From: Actinomadura sp. WMMA1423
Lineage (GTDB): Bacteria; Actinomycetota; Actinomycetes; Streptosporangiales; Streptosporangiaceae
Length of the DNA stretch: 64,000 bases
Reading direction: 5' to 3'
Assembly: GCF_006547145.1 (NCBI RefSeq)
Contig: NZ_CP041244.1
Location: 3,472,001-3,536,000, forward strand
A program made the position numbers and the translations under genes. Position 1 is the stretch's first letter, and every line of letters starts with the position of its first letter. Shown here in pieces: positions 42,817 through 52,123 of the stretch. Below the pieces are notes generated by a model. That model saw only the letters and a program-made list of their open reading frames with translations, ran no database searches and was not told the DNA's origin.

Positions 42817-43641
42817 TCAGGAGAACAGGAACTTGCCGCAGTTGGGCCACTGGCCCTGCCAGCGGCCGTTCACCCGCTTGTAGAGCAGCTGCGCCCGGTA
42901 GGTCTGCTCGCCCGCGCTGGCGTCCGAGGGCTTGCCCGACCCGCCGACCGACGCCCACGACGACAGGGAGAACTGGTAGAGGCCGTAGTACCCGGCCGGG
43001 TTCACGGCCTTCGGGTTGTTGTGGGACTCGCAGTTGGCGAGGCCGCGCCAGTTCAGCCGCGTCACCGAGCCGCTGTTGACCGAGTTCGGGCCCACCGCGA
43101 CGATCCGCGCGACGGGCTTGCGCTTCACCTGCTTCGCGATCACCTTGGCGACCTTGCGGCCCTTGTGCCGGACGTAGGCCACCTTCAGGACCGTGATGCC
43201 GGGGCGGCCCTTGCGCAGCTCCTTCTCGCTCCAGGGCGGGACGGACGAGCTCTTCTTGCGGACCGTCGGGGCCGGCGTCTTCACGATCTTGGTCACCGGG
43301 TCCGACAGCAGCCGCATGATCTTGATGACGTCCCCGGCGGGCCGGTCGGCGGCCGGCCTGACCAGGTCGTGCGGGCCGAGGGCGATCTTCGCCTGCTCCA
43401 GCACCTGCGCGACGGTCGTGCCGGTCGTCATCGTCTCGGTCTTCTTCTTGTCGACCACGATGACGACCTTGCGCGGCGCGGGGGCGCTGGTGCGCGGCGC
43501 GTCCGCGACGACGCCGCTCTTCGGGCGCGCCGATCCGCCGTCCCCGCCGCAGGCCGCGGCGAGCAGCGCGGCCGCCAGCAGGACGGCGGCGGGGGCGAGT
43601 GCGCGCGGCGCGCGCAGGCGCGGGGCAGAGGGGGAAGGCAC
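42817..43641 (-). CDS. rpfB: Resuscitation-promoting factor (RpfB-like muralytic lipoprotein)
   Basis: A 274-residue exported lipoprotein ('LLAAACGGD' lipobox, ~26-33). It carries one DUF348 repeat (~57-100, 'VVIVVDKKKTETMTTGTTVAQVL'), a G5 domain (~115-190) and a C-terminal Rpf transglycosylase-like domain (~195-274). The Rpf domain has the catalytic E205 in 'NWRGLANCESHNN', the lysozyme-like 'GYYGLYQFSLSSW' and paired Cys residues. It cuts peptidoglycan glycan strands to promote growth from dormancy. Mycobacterial RpfB has three DUF348 repeats; here only one is present. The synteny (tatD-rpf-rsmA) matches RpfB loci. Confidence 0.93.
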   Translation of the reverse strand: MPSPSAPRLRAPRALAPAAVLLAAALLAAACGGDGGSARPKSGVVADAPRTSAPAPRKVVIVVDKKKTETMTTGTTVAQVLEQAKIALGPHDLVRPAADRPAGDVIKIMRLLSDPVTKIVKTPAPTVRKKSSSVPPWSEKELRKGRPGITVLKVAYVRHKGRKVAKVIAKQVKRKPVARIVAVGPNSVNSGSVTRLNWRGLANCESHNNPKAVNPAGYYGLYQFSLSSWASVGGSGKPSDASAGEQTYRAQLLYKRVNGRWQGQWPNCGKFLFS

Positions 43642-43805
43642 GGGGGGTTCCTCCAGGGAGCCGGGCTCGGGGGGCGCCCGTCCAACGGCCAGAGATTAGA
43701 GGTCTCCGTCCGTCTCCGCCACCGCAACGCCGCCACTCGCCCCATTTGCCCGATTTGGCACACCGGTCCGCGCGGCGGGCCGCGCACCGGGCCGCGCGGG
43801 CGCGG

Positions 43806-44630
43806 TCACCAGGGGCCGAAGGCGCGCTCCCCGTTCGCGGCGATCGCCGTGCACAGCTCCGCCACGTCCACGCCCTTGATCTCCGCCATGGCGCGGACGG
43901 TGTGCGGGATCAGGTACGAGGCGTTCGGCTTGCCGCGGTGCGGGATCGGCGTCAGGAACGGCGCGTCGGTCTCCACGAGCAGCAGGTCGAGCGGCGCCGC
44001 GCGCAGCGCGTCCCGCAGCGGCTCGGCGTTCTTGAACGTGACGTTCCCGGCGAAGCTCATCAGGTACCCGCGGCCGGCACAGACCTCCGCCATGGCGGCG
44101 TCGCCGGAGAAGCAGTGGAAGACCACCTTCTCCGGCGGGCCCTCCTCCTCCAGGATCGCCAGCACGTCGTCGTGGGCCTCGCGGTCGTGGATGACCAGCG
44201 CCTTGCCGGTGCGCTTGGCGATGTCGACGTGGGCCCGGAAGGAGCGGTGCTGGTCCTCCTTCGGCGCCCAGTCGCGGTAGTAGTCGAGGCCGGTCTCGCC
44301 GATCGCGCGGACCTTCGGGTGCGCGGCCAGCCGGGCGACGTCGCCCAGCACGGCCTCGCTGATGCCCGTCGTCTCGTTCGGGTGGATCGCGACCGCCGCG
44401 TACACGTCGTCGAACTCGCCGGCGGCCTCCACCGCGAACCGGGAGGACGGCAGGTCGCAGCCGATCGTGACGATCCGCGCGATGCCCGCCGCCCTGGCCG
44501 ACCTCAGCTGCTCGTCGACCGGCGTCTCGACGATGTCGAGATGGCAGTGGCTGTCGAAGACGTCGACGGGCAGCCGCTCGGGCAGCGGCGGGTAGGACCG
44601 CGGGGCCTGCCCGTCCCCCTCCTCGGTCAC
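43806..44630 (-). CDS. tatD: TatD-family deoxyribonuclease/metal hydrolase
   Basis: A 274-residue metal-dependent hydrolase of the TatD/YcfH type. The motifs are '[10 protein letters not shown]' (HxH), '[13 protein letters not shown]' (Glu ligand), '[10 protein letters not shown]', 'VFHCFSGD' and '[12 protein letters not shown]'. GTG at 44630 forms a GTGA overlap with the metG stop, so the two are coupled. TatD proteins are 3'-5' DNases or D-aminoacyl-type hydrolases involved in DNA repair. Upstream frame extension into metG is only a shadow. Confidence 0.94.
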   Translation of the reverse strand: MTEEGDGQAPRSYPPLPERLPVDVFDSHCHLDIVETPVDEQLRSARAAGIARIVTIGCDLPSSRFAVEAAGEFDDVYAAVAIHPNETTGISEAVLGDVARLAAHPKVRAIGETGLDYYRDWAPKEDQHRSFRAHVDIAKRTGKALVIHDREAHDDVLAILEEEGPPEKVVFHCFSGDAAMAEVCAGRGYLMSFAGNVTFKNAEPLRDALRAAPLDLLLVETDAPFLTPIPHRGKPNASYLIPHTVRAMAEIKGVDVAELCTAIAANGERAFGPW

Positions 44631-46456
44631 GCCTGCTCCAGCCGGGCGAGCTCCTCGTCCACGACCGAGGAGTCCAGCTTCTTGAACAGCGGCACCGGCT
44701 TGGCCAGCGGGACGCCCGGCTTGATCGGCACGGACTCCCAGCGCGCCTCGGTCGCGTAGTCGCCGGTGAGGACGCGGTAGTCGGGGCCGCCCTCCTCCGA
44801 CACCGTCTCCAGCCGCGGCATGCCGCTCCACACGCCCTGCCCGCCGAGCATCTCGTAGACCTTCTGGGAGGAGTTCGGCAGGAACGGCGTCAGCAGGGTC
44901 TTGGCGTCGTCGACGACCTGCAGCGCGGTGTGCAGGATCGACTTGACGCGCTCGGGGTCGTCCTTCAGCTTCCAGGGCGCCTGGTCGGACAGGTACTTGT
45001 TGGCGTCGCGGACGACGTCCAGCGCCTCGGTGATCGAGTTCTTGAACCGCGACCGCTCCAGCTCGGCGCCGACCGCCCCGAAGGCGGTGCGGCTGCGCTC
45101 CAGCAGCGCCCGGTCGGCGTCGGTCAGGTCGCCCGCCTCCGGGATCGCGCCGAAGTTCTTCGCCGCCATGTTCACCGAGCGGTTCACGAGGTTGCCCCAC
45201 GCCGCCACCAGCTCGTCGTTGTTGCGGCGGACGAACTCCGACCAGGTGAAGTCGGTGTCCTGGTTCTCGGGGCCGGCGACCGCGACGTAGTAGCGCAGCG
45301 CGTCGACGTCGTAGCGCTCCAGGAAGTCCTTCACGTAGATGACCACCTGGCGGGACGAGGAGAACTTGCGGCCTTCCATCGTCAGGAACTCCGACGACAC
45401 GACCTCCGTCGGGACGTTCAGCGCGCCCAGCGAGCCGGGCGTGCCGCCCTTGTCGCCCTGGCCGCTGTAGCCGAGCAGCATCGCCGGCCAGATCTCGGCG
45501 TGGAAGACGATGTTGTCCTTGCCCATGAAGTAGTAGGACAGGGCCTCCGGGTCCTGCCACCAGGCGCGCCACGCCTCGGGGTCGCCGGAGCGCCGCGCCC
45601 ACTCCACCGACGCGGAGAAGTAGCCGACGACCGCGTCGAACCACACGTAGAGCTTCTTGGCCGGGTTGTCGCGCCAGCCGTCCAGCGGGATCGGCACGCC
45701 CCAGTCGAGGTCGCGGCTGATCGCCCGCGGCTGCATGTCGTCGAGCAGGTTCAGCGCGAACTTCAGCACGTTCGGCCGCCACTGCGCTTCACCCCCATGG
45801 CTACGCCCCGCCGCCCCCCCGCCCTGCTTTCCGCGCAGGTACCGGCCGAGCACCTCGGTGAAGGCGGGCAGGTCGAGCATGAAGTGCTCGGTCTCGGTGA
45901 ACTTCGGCGTCTCGCCGTTGATCCGCGAGACGGGATTGATCAGGTCGATCGGGTCGAGCTGGTTGCCGCAGTTGTCGCACTGGTCGCCGCGCGCCCCGTC
46001 GTACCCGCAGATGGGGCAGGTGCCCTCGATGTAGCGGTCCGGGAGGGTACGGCCGGTGGAGGGCGAGATCGCGCCCATCGTCTTGGTCGGGAAGATGTAG
46101 CCGTTGTCGTACAGGCCCTTGAAGACCTCCTGGACGATCGCGTAGTGGTTCAGCGTCGTCGTCCGCGTGAACAGGTCGTAGGACATCCCGAGGCCGTGCA
46201 GGTCCTCGGCGATCACGGAGTTGTAGCGGTCGGCCAGCTCGCGGGCCGTCACGCCCTCCTTGTCGGCCTGCACCTGGATCGGCGTGCCGTGCTCGTCGGT
46301 GCCGCTGACCATCAGGACCTTGCTGCCCGCCATCCGCTGGTAGCGGCTGAACATGTCGGCGGGCAGCGCGAAACCGGAGACGTGCCCGATGTGACGGGGC
46401 CCGTTGGCGTACGGCCAGGCGGGCGCGGTCAAGATATGACGGCTTGACGAGGACAT
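44627..46456 (-). CDS. metG: Methionyl-tRNA synthetase
   Basis: A 609-residue class I synthetase. The ATP motif is '[14 protein letters not shown]' (HIGH, ~15-27), the zinc knuckle is '[18 protein letters not shown]' and the KMSKS equivalent is 'EGRKFSSSR'. The C-terminal anticodon-binding domain is present; there is no Trbp111 extension. A Gly/Ser/His-rich insert ('[15 protein letters not shown]') between the knuckle region and '[16 protein letters not shown]' is not usual. ATG at 46456 is supported by the normal '[13 protein letters not shown]' start; further upstream the frame is not MetG-like. Confidence 0.96.
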   Translation of the reverse strand: MSSSSRHILTAPAWPYANGPRHIGHVSGFALPADMFSRYQRMAGSKVLMVSGTDEHGTPIQVQADKEGVTARELADRYNSVIAEDLHGLGMSYDLFTRTTTLNHYAIVQEVFKGLYDNGYIFPTKTMGAISPSTGRTLPDRYIEGTCPICGYDGARGDQCDNCGNQLDPIDLINPVSRINGETPKFTETEHFMLDLPAFTEVLGRYLRGKQGGGAAGRSHGGEAQWRPNVLKFALNLLDDMQPRAISRDLDWGVPIPLDGWRDNPAKKLYVWFDAVVGYFSASVEWARRSGDPEAWRAWWQDPEALSYYFMGKDNIVFHAEIWPAMLLGYSGQGDKGGTPGSLGALNVPTEVVSSEFLTMEGRKFSSSRQVVIYVKDFLERYDVDALRYYVAVAGPENQDTDFTWSEFVRRNNDELVAAWGNLVNRSVNMAAKNFGAIPEAGDLTDADRALLERSRTAFGAVGAELERSRFKNSITEALDVVRDANKYLSDQAPWKLKDDPERVKSILHTALQVVDDAKTLLTPFLPNSSQKVYEMLGGQGVWSGMPRLETVSEEGGPDYRVLTGDYATEARWESVPIKPGVPLAKPVPLFKKLDSSVVDEELARLEQA

Positions 46457-46646
46457 GGAATCAAGGGTAGTCGCGTCGCGGGGGCCGCGGCACGCGAGTA
46501 ACCTGGTCCGGCGTCGCGGCCGGCAGGGGGCGCCGCGCGGGCGCCGGGGCGCGCCGCGCGGGCGCGGCGGGCGGCGCCGCGGCCCGGCCGCCGGCGGAAC
46601 GGATCGGCCACCACCAGCACGGACCAGCGGAGGCGGGAACCCAGGC

Positions 46647-48248
46647 ATGGCCCAGACGACGTCCGACGAGCCGCTCGCCCGGGAAGCCGCGGCGGCGGAG
46701 CAGGACGCGCCGTCCGCGCTCACGCGCCTGCTGGGACGGGTCCGGCGGGTCAGGCGGGTCGTGTGGCTGTCGCTGCTGGTCGCGGCGTCCGCAGTGCTCG
46801 CCCAGTGGGTGGTCATGACGCCGCCGCTGTACTTCGACCCCTACTACGTGTGGCTCGCCGCCCGCGACTGGCCGCACATCCCGCTCACCCAGTGGCCTTT
46901 CGACGAGGTCCCGCACCAGGTCACCCGCATCGGGCTGGTGCTGCCGGCGCGGCTCGCCCAGGAGGTCCTCGGCGACGGCCAGGCCGCCTACTTCACCGTC
47001 GCCGCGCTCGGCGGCGCCGCCTTCTTCGTCGGGACGTACCTGGTCGTGCGGTCCCTGTTCGGCGACGCGGCGGGCCTGGTGTCGGCCGCGGTCATGCTGG
47101 TCCACCCGTTCTTCACCATGACCAACCCGTTCGGCCACGAGATCACCTGGTCGACCGGGGTGATGCTGCCCGACATGCCGGGCGCCGGGCTGTTCACGAT
47201 CGGGATGGCCGGGCTCGTCGTCGCGAGCCGCAGGACCGGCCGGGCGCAGACGCGGATGCTGCTCGCCGCCGGGGTGCTCCTCGGCACGTCGTTCCTCGTC
47301 CGGGAGTTCCTGGCCTTCCTCTTCCTCGCCATCCCCGCCTACCTGGCGCTGCTGCGCATCCCGTGGCGACGGGGCGTCACGGTCGGCGCGCCGATGCTGG
47401 CGATCCTGCTGCTCAACTTCGTCCACAACCAGCTGGTGTGGGGCAGCCCGCTCGCCGGGCTCATGTCGGCGGCCGAGCACGGCGGCCAGTCCCGCGACTA
47501 CGTCACCCGCTCCCTCGCCGCGCGGTCGTTCCTGCGCGCGATGCACGAGTGGAGCCCGCTCGGCCTCGTCTTCACCGCGGCGCTGGCCCTCACCGTCGCC
47601 GGCTGGGCCCTCACCCGCGACCGGCGGCTCGCGCTGGTCCTGGTGTGGTTCTTCACGCTCGCGGTGCCGCTGACGCTGTTCTCCGGCGTCCTCGACCCGA
47701 ACGACATCTCGCTGCGCGCCTGGCTCCAGCGGTACTGGTTCGCGGTGCTGCCCGCGCTGCTCGCCGGCGGTTCCGGGTCGCTGATCCTGATGTTCCGGAT
47801 GCTGCCGTCCGGCCTGGTCGCACGGCTGCGGCTGCGGACCGTCGCGGCCGTGCTGGCGGTCGCGCTCGGCGCGGCCTACGCGGTGGCGGCCGTGCGCGCC
47901 GTCCCGGAGCTGCCGCGCGACAAGGCGTGGAGCGAGCTGCGCGGCTACCTCGGCGACCACCGCGACATCACGCTGATCTGCGCCGACCGGCGCCTCGCGC
48001 AGACCCTCACCTTCTACACGCGCGACGTCTGGGGCCGCCCGGTCTGGCGCGGCGAGATCCGCGACTTCCCGCACTACCTGCCGGTCCCCCGCAACGCGAC
48101 GGAGGGCCCGATGCTCTACACGCGGTGGCGCGGCATGGAGTCGCAGATCGGCGGCGGCTGGCGCCCCGACCCCGCCCAGGGCTGGACGCTCATGTGGCGC
48201 TCGTCGGACGGGGTCCTCCAGCTCTGGAATCCCCCCGCCAAGAGCTAG
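46647..48248 (+). CDS. GT-C type membrane glycosyltransferase (PMT_2/ArnT-like)
   Basis: A 533-residue protein with about eleven transmembrane segments. The N-terminal cytoplasmic tail is followed by a first extracytoplasmic loop with acidic residues ('[14 protein letters not shown]...FDEVPHQ'), as in GT-C enzymes that use polyprenyl-phosphate sugars. A soluble extracytoplasmic C-terminal region (~430-533) follows the last segment. The frame is open for 64 codons before the ATG, but GGAGG and the hydrophobic pattern favour 46647. Donor and acceptor are unknown. It diverges from metG across 190 bp of GC-rich repeats and ends against a copy of the dispersed repeat. Confidence 0.77.
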   Translation: MAQTTSDEPLAREAAAAEQDAPSALTRLLGRVRRVRRVVWLSLLVAASAVLAQWVVMTPPLYFDPYYVWLAARDWPHIPLTQWPFDEVPHQVTRIGLVLPARLAQEVLGDGQAAYFTVAALGGAAFFVGTYLVVRSLFGDAAGLVSAAVMLVHPFFTMTNPFGHEITWSTGVMLPDMPGAGLFTIGMAGLVVASRRTGRAQTRMLLAAGVLLGTSFLVREFLAFLFLAIPAYLALLRIPWRRGVTVGAPMLAILLLNFVHNQLVWGSPLAGLMSAAEHGGQSRDYVTRSLAARSFLRAMHEWSPLGLVFTAALALTVAGWALTRDRRLALVLVWFFTLAVPLTLFSGVLDPNDISLRAWLQRYWFAVLPALLAGGSGSLILMFRMLPSGLVARLRLRTVAAVLAVALGAAYAVAAVRAVPELPRDKAWSELRGYLGDHRDITLICADRRLAQTLTFYTRDVWGRPVWRGEIRDFPHYLPVPRNATEGPMLYTRWRGMESQIGGGWRPDPAQGWTLMWRSSDGVLQLWNPPAKS

Positions 48249-48410
48249 AGCCTGCCTCGAAGTGACCTCGGCCACGCGCGCGAACACGTGACCTGCCCGG
48301 TGGAGCGAAGCCGGAGGCGAGCGGAATCGGGCGGATCGCGAAGCGATGCCGCGTTCGCCCAGGCACGGTCACGCAGCGAGCCGCAAGGCGAGCGGAGTGG
48401 GCCGGGACCT
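48245..48410 (+). repeat. Dispersed ~170 bp structured repeat, copy 3
   Basis: Third copy of the family. It fills the entire gap between two convergent stop codons (48248 and 48411), starting CTAGAGCCTGCCTCGAAG and ending GTGGGCCGGGACC followed by TTTAGACAC. It has the same internal palindromes as the other copies. Confidence 0.85.
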
Positions 48411-50228
48411 TTAGACACGGGTCCAGGCGACCCAGTCGCCCTCCGCGGTGCGGCGGCTGGCGACGACGTGCCAGCCGGGCGGGGCGCCCTTCGGCCAGGA
48501 CGCGGTGGGAGGGGCGTTCTTCGGCCAGGCCAGGACGACCATGTCGGCGTCCTGCGGCGGCGCGGTCCAGCGGGCGTCGAAGACGCTGCCGTCGCTCCAC
48601 CAGGCCCAGTAGTACTGGGACAGCCGGATCGTCCACCAGATGTTCCAGTCGACGGCGATGGACCGCTGCCTCGCCAGGTCCGCGCTGCCCCGCAGGTCGG
48701 TGTAGGCCGTCTCGGCGCGCACCAGCGGCTGCGCGATGCGCTCGGTGGCGGTGGCGCACATGGCGACGGCGACCGCGGACAGCAGGCCCGCCAGCAGCAG
48801 CGGACCGGTCGAGCGGCGCGGTCGCGGCAGGGCGGCCGCCACCGACAGCCCGAGCAGCAGGAGGCCGGCGAGCGTGGCGTGCCAGAGGTGGAACGTCTTC
48901 CAGTTCCAGGTCAGGAACGCCGTCTCCGGGAAGTCGTAGGCCGTGTAGGTGTACCGGGTGAGCAGGTCGCCCGCGTACCACTGGACGACGCACGCGGCGG
49001 CGACCGTCAGGACCGACGCCGCGCCGGCCGCCCACAGCAGCGTCCGCCGCGAGGCGCGCATCAGGACCGCGACGCCCACCGCGAACAGCACCGGCGTGAC
49101 GGAGGCCAGGTAGCGGCCGTACACGTAGTTGCCGATGCGGTACTCGACCGGCAGGGCCGCCGACGTCGCGGACGCGATGCCCGCCACGACCCCGACGAGC
49201 GCGAGCGCCAGCGCCCGCGTCGGCCCGGGGGTGGTGCGGCGGACCGCGAGGAACGCGACCGTGACGAGGCCGAGCGCCGCCACGCCGCCGGTCGCGACGG
49301 CCTGGTACCAGACCTGGCCGGTGCCGAGCGAGAGCATCCAGCCCCACCCGTCCGGCGTGGTGAGGCGCTTCACGACGTTGCCGCCGAGGTCGTTGTCGCC
49401 CTGCGGGTACATGTGCGGCAGCAGCGAGCGGTTCAGCAGCATGGCCGCGCCCGTGGCGGCGCCGAGGACGAGCACGGCGGCGGACACGGCCCGCCAGGAC
49501 CGCCACCGCAGCAGCAGGGCGGTCCCGACCAGCGCGGCGTGCACGAGCAGCAGGATCGCGCCGCGGGTGTGACAGGCGTAGGCGTAGGCGACCAGCAGCG
49601 AGGCGCCCCCGCCGGCGAGCGTCAGCCGGACCGCAGGGCCGCGCCCGGGCGGGGGCGAGGCGGTCAGCCAGCTGTGCGTCAGCAGCAGCCAGCCGGCCAC
49701 GATCACCGGCAGGACCGCGTCGGTCAGCACGAACCCGGAGTAGAAGAGCACGCACGGCAGCAGCGCCGTGACGTGCGCGAAGACGTAGGACCAGCGCCGC
49801 CGCACCGCCAGCCGGCGCAGCAGCAGGTAGGCCAGCGGCAGCATCGCCGCGCTGACCAGCGCGTTGATCACCAGGGCGGCCCGGTACACCCCGACCGGGC
49901 CCGAGCCGATCCAGAAGGCGGGCGTGAGCAGCAGCGGGTAGCCGCCGCGGTAGACCGTCCCGAACGACATGTCGGCGTCGGGTCCGCCGGTCAGGACGCG
50001 GGCGGCGAACAGGTACCCCGACTCGTCCGGCGTCGCGACAGGCAGCGTCTGCCCCGAGGCGAACCAGAGGCGCACGGCGACCTGCGCGGCCCAGCCGAGC
50101 ACGAACAGCCAGACCCAGCGGCGGCGGTCCGCGCGCGGGAAGGCGGCCCTGCCGGCCGGAGCGGCGGGCGGTGCGTCCGGCGGCGCGTCCGGCGGCGCGG
50201 CGTCGCCCGGCGGTGTGCGCGTGCTCAC
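48411..50228 (-). CDS. GT-C type membrane glycosyltransferase
   Basis: A 605-residue protein starting at GTG. After a Pro/Ala/Asp-rich tail (~1-35) come about twelve transmembrane segments. The first external loop contains 'VATPDESGYLFAARVLTGG', with the Asp-Glu pair typical of GT-C catalytic loops. A soluble domain lies at the C-terminus ('VVASRRTAEGDWVAWTRV'). It is probably a polyprenyl-phosphate-sugar-dependent transferase acting on a cell-wall glycan or glycolipid. It faces the previous GT-C gene and may use lipid-linked sugar made by the GT2 enzyme at 50461-51831 (inference). Confidence 0.77.
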   Translation of the reverse strand: MSTRTPPGDAAPPDAPPDAPPAAPAGRAAFPRADRRRWVWLFVLGWAAQVAVRLWFASGQTLPVATPDESGYLFAARVLTGGPDADMSFGTVYRGGYPLLLTPAFWIGSGPVGVYRAALVINALVSAAMLPLAYLLLRRLAVRRRWSYVFAHVTALLPCVLFYSGFVLTDAVLPVIVAGWLLLTHSWLTASPPPGRGPAVRLTLAGGGASLLVAYAYACHTRGAILLLVHAALVGTALLLRWRSWRAVSAAVLVLGAATGAAMLLNRSLLPHMYPQGDNDLGGNVVKRLTTPDGWGWMLSLGTGQVWYQAVATGGVAALGLVTVAFLAVRRTTPGPTRALALALVGVVAGIASATSAALPVEYRIGNYVYGRYLASVTPVLFAVGVAVLMRASRRTLLWAAGAASVLTVAAACVVQWYAGDLLTRYTYTAYDFPETAFLTWNWKTFHLWHATLAGLLLLGLSVAAALPRPRRSTGPLLLAGLLSAVAVAMCATATERIAQPLVRAETAYTDLRGSADLARQRSIAVDWNIWWTIRLSQYYWAWWSDGSVFDARWTAPPQDADMVVLAWPKNAPPTASWPKGAPPGWHVVASRRTAEGDWVAWTRV

Positions 50229-50460
50229 CGGCGCACGGCGAACCGGGCGCGGACGGTCGGGTAACGAAGATCCATCGAGGTCAAGCCTGTCATAGTGCGG
50301 CCGGGGCGGCGGGCCCCGGCCCGCGGACGCTCAGCGACCTTTCAGGCTCCGGCACGCTCCGCCCCCGCGGTTTCTCGGATGGTGACGAGGGCCGGCCCCG
50401 CCGGGGGAACGTGCCGCGCCGAGCGCGGACGCGCGCCGCGCGTCCGGGCGCACGGACCCC

Positions 50461-51831
50461 TCAGCCCGCGGACGCGGTGCCCTCGTCGTCGCTCTCGGAC
50501 GTCGCGGCGGCCTTCGCGGCGGGAACCTTCGCCCGCTCGCCCGAGGTCGCGGCCTCGCCGGCCGCCGGCTCGGCCGCGGCGCCCTTCCTGGCGCGCTCGG
50601 CCTTCTCGGCCTCGCTCCGCGCCACCTTCTCCACGGCGGCGTCGACGACGCCCGCGGCCTCCTCGGCGGGGTCGGTGAGCGGCGGGTGCTGGCGGCGCCG
50701 GATGCCGAGGATGCTGACGAACAGCGAGGCGAAGATGGCCTGGAAGCTCATCACGAGCGCGGTCGCGGCGGGGACGACGATGCGCAGCGAGTGCCGCGGG
50801 TCGAGCTCGCCGAAGCTGTTCACCCGCCAGTGCAGCAGGGACGCGACGAGGCCCGCGAGGCCGGCGACCGCGAGCAGCCCGCCGAGCAGCAGGCCGCGCT
50901 CCAGGCTCCACCAGTCGATGAGCCTCTGCACCCGGCGGTCGTGGGGCAGGAACCCCTCCTGCATCGCGTAGACCTTCGTCAGCAGCGCGAACAGCACGGC
51001 CTGGAAGCCGATCACCAGCGCGGCGGAGGCGCCGACCAGCGTGTCGACGTCGAAGGCGATCTCCCCGACGGTCACCGGGCCGGTGGACAGCGCGATCCCG
51101 GCGACCAGGCCGAGCGTCATGAAGACCAGGCCGGGGATGAGGAACAGCCAGCGGGGGCTGTAGAGCATGAGGAAGCGCAGGTGGCGCCAGCCGTCGCGCC
51201 AGGTGTTGAGGTGCGGGGCGCGGGAGCGGCCGTCGGGCGACAGGGTGGTCGGCACCTCGCGGATGTCGTAGCCCTCGAGGGTCGCCTTGACGACCATCTC
51301 GCTGGCGAACTCCATGCCGCCGGTCTGCAGGCCGAGCCGCAGGATCGCGTCCTTGTCGAAGGCGCGCAGGCCGCAGTGGAAGTCGCCGATCTTGCTGCCG
51401 AAGAACAGCCGGCCGACGAAGCTGAGCACCGGGTTGCCGAGGTAGCGGTGCAGCGGCGGCATGGCGCCCTCGGCGATGCCGCCCTTGAACCGGTTGCCCA
51501 TGACGAGGTCGGCGCCGTCGCGCAGCTCGTCAAGGAACGGGCCGAGGGTGGCGAAGTCGTAGGAGTCGTCGGCGTCGCCCATCGCGACGTACTTGCCGCG
51601 CGCGGCCCGGATCCCGCCCATCAGGGCGTTGCCGTAGCCCTTGTCGATCACCGGCACGACGCGGGCGCCCGCGTCCCGGGCGAGCTGCTGGCTGCCGTCG
51701 GTGCTGCCGTTGTCGGCGATGACAACCTCGCCGTCGATGCCCTTGTCCTCGAAGAAGGCGATCGTCTTGCGGACGCAGGTCTCGACCGTCTCGGCCTCGT
51801 TCAGACATGGCATCACTACGGAGAGTTCCAC
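50461..51831 (-). CDS. Polyprenyl-phosphate glycosyltransferase (DPM1/GtrB-like GT2)
   Basis: A 456-residue protein. The GT2 domain (~1-230) has 'LSVVMPCLNEAETVETCV', 'ADNGSTDGSQ' and the D-x-D site 'AMGDADDSYDF'. A membrane domain of four segments (~235-375) and a disordered Ala/Glu/Lys-rich tail (~395-456) follow. Enzymes of this kind move a sugar from a nucleotide donor to polyprenyl phosphate on the cytoplasmic side for use by GT-C enzymes outside. The GTG start is set by GAAGGAG at five bases. The gene lies between two GT-C genes, which are natural users of its product. Confidence 0.87.
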   Translation of the reverse strand: MELSVVMPCLNEAETVETCVRKTIAFFEDKGIDGEVVIADNGSTDGSQQLARDAGARVVPVIDKGYGNALMGGIRAARGKYVAMGDADDSYDFATLGPFLDELRDGADLVMGNRFKGGIAEGAMPPLHRYLGNPVLSFVGRLFFGSKIGDFHCGLRAFDKDAILRLGLQTGGMEFASEMVVKATLEGYDIREVPTTLSPDGRSRAPHLNTWRDGWRHLRFLMLYSPRWLFLIPGLVFMTLGLVAGIALSTGPVTVGEIAFDVDTLVGASAALVIGFQAVLFALLTKVYAMQEGFLPHDRRVQRLIDWWSLERGLLLGGLLAVAGLAGLVASLLHWRVNSFGELDPRHSLRIVVPAATALVMSFQAIFASLFVSILGIRRRQHPPLTDPAEEAAGVVDAAVEKVARSEAEKAERARKGAAAEPAAGEAATSGERAKVPAAKAAATSESDDEGTASAG

Positions 51832-52123
51832 GCGTGCTCCTTCGTTACCCCTGGTGGCGTCGTTACCCTTGGTGACCCTGTTGCACCTGCTGACCGTCTG
51901 CGGCGTTTTCCACTAATCTCTGTTGTTCCGCGTGTGGTTCCTCGGGACGGCCCGTCAGCGTTCAATGATGCCCGCCGAGGGCGGGACTTGAGGGCCGCTC
52001 TCGTCAAGAGCACCCGTATCGTGTTGCCCACTTGCAACCGGAAAACCCTATCCGGCACGGTCGCGGGCTGCATGTTAGGACGTCAAGCATACGGGCACGG
52101 CAGCCCGGAAGGGTGGGGCGGCT
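51832..52123. promoter_or_regulatory. Divergent control region between GT2 and GT-C genes
   Basis: These 292 bp lie between two divergent starts and are relatively AT-rich at 51895-51965 and 52010-52060, where promoters for both genes are expected. A short repeated GTTACCC-type block occurs at 51845-51870. No gene, riboswitch or convincing operator was seen. Confidence 0.4.
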
